A stretch of DNA of 17,303 bases. Source: an uncultured Lysobacteraceae bacterium (GTDB taxonomy: Bacteria > Pseudomonadota > Gammaproteobacteria > Xanthomonadales > Xanthomonadaceae). Positions 14,956-17,303 of this stretch are shown piece by piece. The stretch covers positions 1-17,303 of the forward strand of contig CAMLSB010000025.1 of the NCBI GenBank assembly GCA_946482565.1, given 5' to 3'. Below the pieces are notes generated by a model. The model was not told the origin of the DNA. It did not search any database and was given only the letters and a program-made list of their open reading frames with translations. A program made the position numbers and the translations under genes. Positions within the stretch are counted from its first letter, which is position 1. Each line of letters begins with the position of its first letter.

Positions 14956-15558
14956 ATGTCCGATCCGAACCGTTCCATCCAGGCGTTCCCGCTGTCGCCG
15001 CTCTCCGCGCTGATCTTCTCGTCGCGCTGGCTGCAGCTGCCGCTCTACCTCGGGCTGATCGTCGCGCAGGCGGTGTACGTGTTCCTGTTCGCGAAGGAAC
15101 TCTGGCACCTGATCCACGAGGCGAGCACGCTCAACGAGCAGGACATCATGCTGATCGTGCTGGGCCTGATCGACGTGGTGATGATCTCCAACCTGCTGGT
15201 GATGGTGATCGTCGGCGGCTACGAGACCTTCGTGTCGCGGCTGCGCCTGGAAGGCCACCCCGACCAGCCGGAGTGGCTGAGCCACGTCAACGCCTCGGTG
15301 CTGAAGGTGAAGCTGGCGATGGCGATCATCGGCATTTCGTCGATCCACCTGCTGAAGACGTTCATCGAGGCCGGCACGCTCGGCCTGCCGGTGTGCGCGC
15401 AGGTGGCGCCGGGCATGACGTGCACGCGCTTCACCGAGGGCGGCGTGATGTGGCAGACGATCATCCACTGCGTGTTCATCCTGTCGGCGATCGGGATCGC
15501 CTATACCGACCGGATCATGCAGGCGACTTCCAGTCGCCGCGAAGAACACGCCCACTAG
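14956..15558 (+). CDS. YqhA/UPF0114 (TIGR00645) family membrane protein
   Basis: A 200-residue inner-membrane protein of unknown function. Four membrane segments are visible at about 26-49, 63-88, 117-136 and 166-185, with the family-typical RWLQLPLYLGLIVAQ entry and the DVVMISNLLVMVIVGGYETFVS segment. Longer than E. coli YqhA (about 164 residues), partly through a loop between the third and fourth segments (about 141-163) that holds two cysteines (C147, C156). ATG 14956 has no clear Shine-Dalgarno upstream, only a C-rich stretch. It shares a 90-nt divergent promoter region with the GST gene; a TTTACGCT box at about 14918 is a weak -10 candidate. The uvrD gene begins 43 nt downstream with its own promoter-like box. 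Confidence 0.9.
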   Translation: MSDPNRSIQAFPLSPLSALIFSSRWLQLPLYLGLIVAQAVYVFLFAKELWHLIHEASTLNEQDIMLIVLGLIDVVMISNLLVMVIVGGYETFVSRLRLEGHPDQPEWLSHVNASVLKVKLAMAIIGISSIHLLKTFIEAGTLGLPVCAQVAPGMTCTRFTEGGVMWQTIIHCVFILSAIGIAYTDRIMQATSSRREEHAH

Positions 15559-15589
15559 CATTAGTCGCAGCCTGCGCGCCCGCCGCCGG

Positions 15590-15595
15590 TAGAAT
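15590..15595 (+). promoter_or_regulatory. Candidate -10 element of uvrD (leaderless arrangement)
   Basis: TAGAAT followed by GGCGGG and ATG 15602, the same 6-nt spacing as at hemB and sharing the longer string GTAGAATGGCG. The predicted transcript would begin at or next to the start codon. No convincing -35 hexamer is seen. Confidence 0.5.
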
Positions 15596-15601
15596 GGCGG
15601 G

Positions 15602-17303
15602 ATGGATGTCTCCCACCTGCTCGACGGGCTGAACCCGGCCCAGCGCGAAGCCATCACCGCGCCGGCGGGCCACTACCTGATCCTGGCCGGTGCGGGCTCG
15701 GGCAAGACCCGTGTCCTGACGCATCGCATCGCCTGGCTGCACGAGGTGCACGGCGTGCCGCTGCACGGCATCCTCGCGGTCACCTTCACCAACAAGGCCG
15801 CCGCGGAAATGCGCGGCCGCGCCGAGCGCCTGCTCGAGCGCTCCGGCCGCGGCGGCGCCCGCGGCATGTGGATCGGCACCTTCCACGGCATCGCCCACCG
15901 GCTACTCCGGCTCCACTGGCAGGACGCGAACCTGCCGGAAGGCTTCCAGGTCCTCGATTCCGACGACCAGCAGCGCCTGGTGAAGCGCGTCGTGCAGCAG
16001 CTCGAGCTCGACGAGGCGCGCTTCCCGCCGCGCCAGGTCGCGTGGTGGATCAACGCGCAGAAGGACGAAGGCCGGCGCCCGCAGCACCTGCAGCCGGCGA
16101 AGGACGACGTCTGGCTCGACGCGATGCAGCGCTGCTACGCGCTTTACCAGGAGCGCTGCGACCGGGCGGGGCTGGTCGATTTCGCCGAACTGCTGCTGCG
16201 CGCGCTGGAACTGGTGCGCGACAACCCGCAGCTGCTCGCGCATTACCGGCGCCGCTTCGGCGAGCTGCTGGTGGACGAGTTCCAGGACACCAACGCGATC
16301 CAGTACGCCTTCATCCGCCTGCTCGCCGGCAGCGATGGCCACGTGTTCGTGGTCGGCGACGACGACCAGGCGATCTACGGCTGGCGCGGCGCGAAGGTCG
16401 AGAACGTGCAGCGCTTCCTGGCCGATTTCCCCGGCGCCACGACGCTGCGGCTCGAGCAGAACTACCGCTCCAGCGCGAACATCCTCAACGCCGCGAACGC
16501 GGTGATCGTCCACAACCCGGATCGCCTCGGCAAGCAGCTCTGGACCGACAGCGGCGAGGGCGATCCGATCGACCTGTACGCGGCCTACAACGAGATCGAC
16601 GAAGCGCGCTTCGTGGTCGAGCGCATCCGCCAGTGGGTGCGCGACGGCGGCAGCCACGGCGAGGCGGCGATCCTGTATCGCAGCAACGCGCAGTCGCGCG
16701 CGTTCGAAGAGGCGCTGCTCGCCGAACAGATCCCGTACCGCGTCTACGGTGGCATGCGCTTCTTCGAGCGCGCCGAGGTGAAGGACACGCTGGCCTACCT
16801 GCGGCTGGTCGCGAACCGCGATGACGACGCGGCCTTCGAGCGCGCGGTCAACACGCCGACGCGCGGCATCGGCGAACGCACGCTGGGCGAGGTGCGGCAG
16901 CAGGCGCGCGGCGCGGGCCTCTCGCTGTGGAACGCGGCGCGGCGCTGCGCCGACGGCGGCGCGCTGGCCGGCCGCGCGCGCAACGCGCTGGCCGGTTTCC
17001 TCGGCCTCGTCGATGCGCTCGCCGCCGAAGTCGCGGAACTGCCGCTGCCGGAAAAGATCGACCACGTACTCGCGCGCAGCGGCCTGCGCGAGCATTACGC
17101 CGCCGAATCGAAGGGCTCGCTCGATTCGCGCACCGAGAACCTGGACGAACTGGTCTCCGTCGCCTCGCGCTTCGTGCAGCGCGACGAGGACGACGAAGCC
17201 GCGCCCACCGGCGAGCTGGTCGCGTTCCTGTCCTATGCCGCGCTCGAAGCCGGCGAAGGCCAGGCGCAGGCGGGCGAGGACGGCGTGCAGCTGATGACGC
17301 TGC
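15602..17303 (+). CDS. uvrD: UvrD/Rep superfamily 1 DNA helicase (DNA helicase II), C-terminus beyond window
   Basis: ATP-dependent 3'-5' DNA helicase used in nucleotide-excision and mismatch repair. The 567 codons present (of about 720-730 usual) hold most conserved SF1A motifs: the N-terminal LNPAQREAI Q-motif, Walker A GAGSGKT (30-36), VTFTNKAAAEM (Ia), TFHGIAHRLL, LLVDEFQDTN (Walker B; D225-E226), GDDDQAIYGWRGA (III), LEQNYRS (IV) and YRVYGGMRFFERAEVKD. The C-terminal motifs V and VI lie partly outside the window. Start ATG 15602 (MDVSHLLDGL) agrees with the usual UvrD N-terminus. No Shine-Dalgarno is present; a TAGAAT box 6 nt upstream suggests leaderless translation. The opening sequence and the motif spacing favour UvrD over Rep, but the two are close. 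Confidence 0.95.
   Translation, partial: MDVSHLLDGLNPAQREAITAPAGHYLILAGAGSGKTRVLTHRIAWLHEVHGVPLHGILAVTFTNKAAAEMRGRAERLLERSGRGGARGMWIGTFHGIAHRLLRLHWQDANLPEGFQVLDSDDQQRLVKRVVQQLELDEARFPPRQVAWWINAQKDEGRRPQHLQPAKDDVWLDAMQRCYALYQERCDRAGLVDFAELLLRALELVRDNPQLLAHYRRRFGELLVDEFQDTNAIQYAFIRLLAGSDGHVFVVGDDDQAIYGWRGAKVENVQRFLADFPGATTLRLEQNYRSSANILNAANAVIVHNPDRLGKQLWTDSGEGDPIDLYAAYNEIDEARFVVERIRQWVRDGGSHGEAAILYRSNAQSRAFEEALLAEQIPYRVYGGMRFFERAEVKDTLAYLRLVANRDDDAAFERAVNTPTRGIGERTLGEVRQQARGAGLSLWNAARRCADGGALAGRARNALAGFLGLVDALAAEVAELPLPEKIDHVLARSGLREHYAAESKGSLDSRTENLDELVSVASRFVQRDEDDEAAPTGELVAFLSYAALEAGEGQAQAGEDGVQLMTL

Overview
The window is a very GC-rich, gene-dense chromosomal segment. Inference from gene content and order (hemB next to a XanB2-type chorismatase and an aryl-polyene pigment cluster, then an S9 peptidase, a YfcG-type GST and uvrD) points to a gammaproteobacterium of the Xanthomonadaceae/Lysobacteraceae, most like Lysobacter or Luteimonas. 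No tRNA, rRNA, insertion sequence, CRISPR array or phage gene was seen, and no gene-free stretch longer than about 300 bases.

Layout. 1-898 (minus): 3' truncated hemB, a porphobilinogen synthase of the non-zinc type. 969-11510: a compact xanthomonadin/aryl-polyene (APE) cluster. It has three transcription units: xanB2 (minus, 969-1994), making hydroxybenzoic acid; a plus-strand operon (2142-8624) of ACP, COG4648 membrane protein, ApeI-like hotdog dehydratase, LPLAT acyltransferase, LolA-like periplasmic carrier, MMPL exporter, ApeP-like dehydratase and FabG-like ketoreductase, nearly all joined by ATGA stop/start overlaps; and a convergent minus-strand operon (8658-11510) of ketosynthase, truncated chain-length-factor KS and family-2 glycosyltransferase. 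11714-14041 (plus): a secreted S9/DPP-IV-like serine peptidase followed by a terminator inside a larger palindrome. 14161-14865 (minus): YfcG-like glutathione transferase. 14956-15558 (plus): YqhA/UPF0114 membrane protein. 15602-end (plus): uvrD/rep-family helicase, cut by the window edge.

How the genes work together. XanB2 turns chorismate into 3-hydroxybenzoate (and 4-hydroxybenzoate), the aryl starter. Loaded onto the ACP, the starter would be extended by the KS/CLF pair, reduced by the FabG-like protein and dehydrated by the two hotdog proteins into a polyene. The acyltransferase and glycosyltransferase would attach it to a lipid/sugar carrier, and the LolA-like protein plus the MMPL pump would take it to the outer membrane. 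The starter-activating ligase (XanA2/ApeH type), a second KS and a halogenase are not in the window.

Most interesting observations: the two small dehydratases look complementary in catalytic residues; hemB and uvrD share an identical GTAGAATGGCG element placed so that both mRNAs would be leaderless; the ketosynthase has no plausible ATG; the acyltransferase and LolA-like genes overlap by about 119 bp in different frames; and the peptidase gene ends in a nested palindrome that resembles a dispersed repeat. The cluster belongs to a known family (APE/xanthomonadin), so I do not claim a wholly new system.
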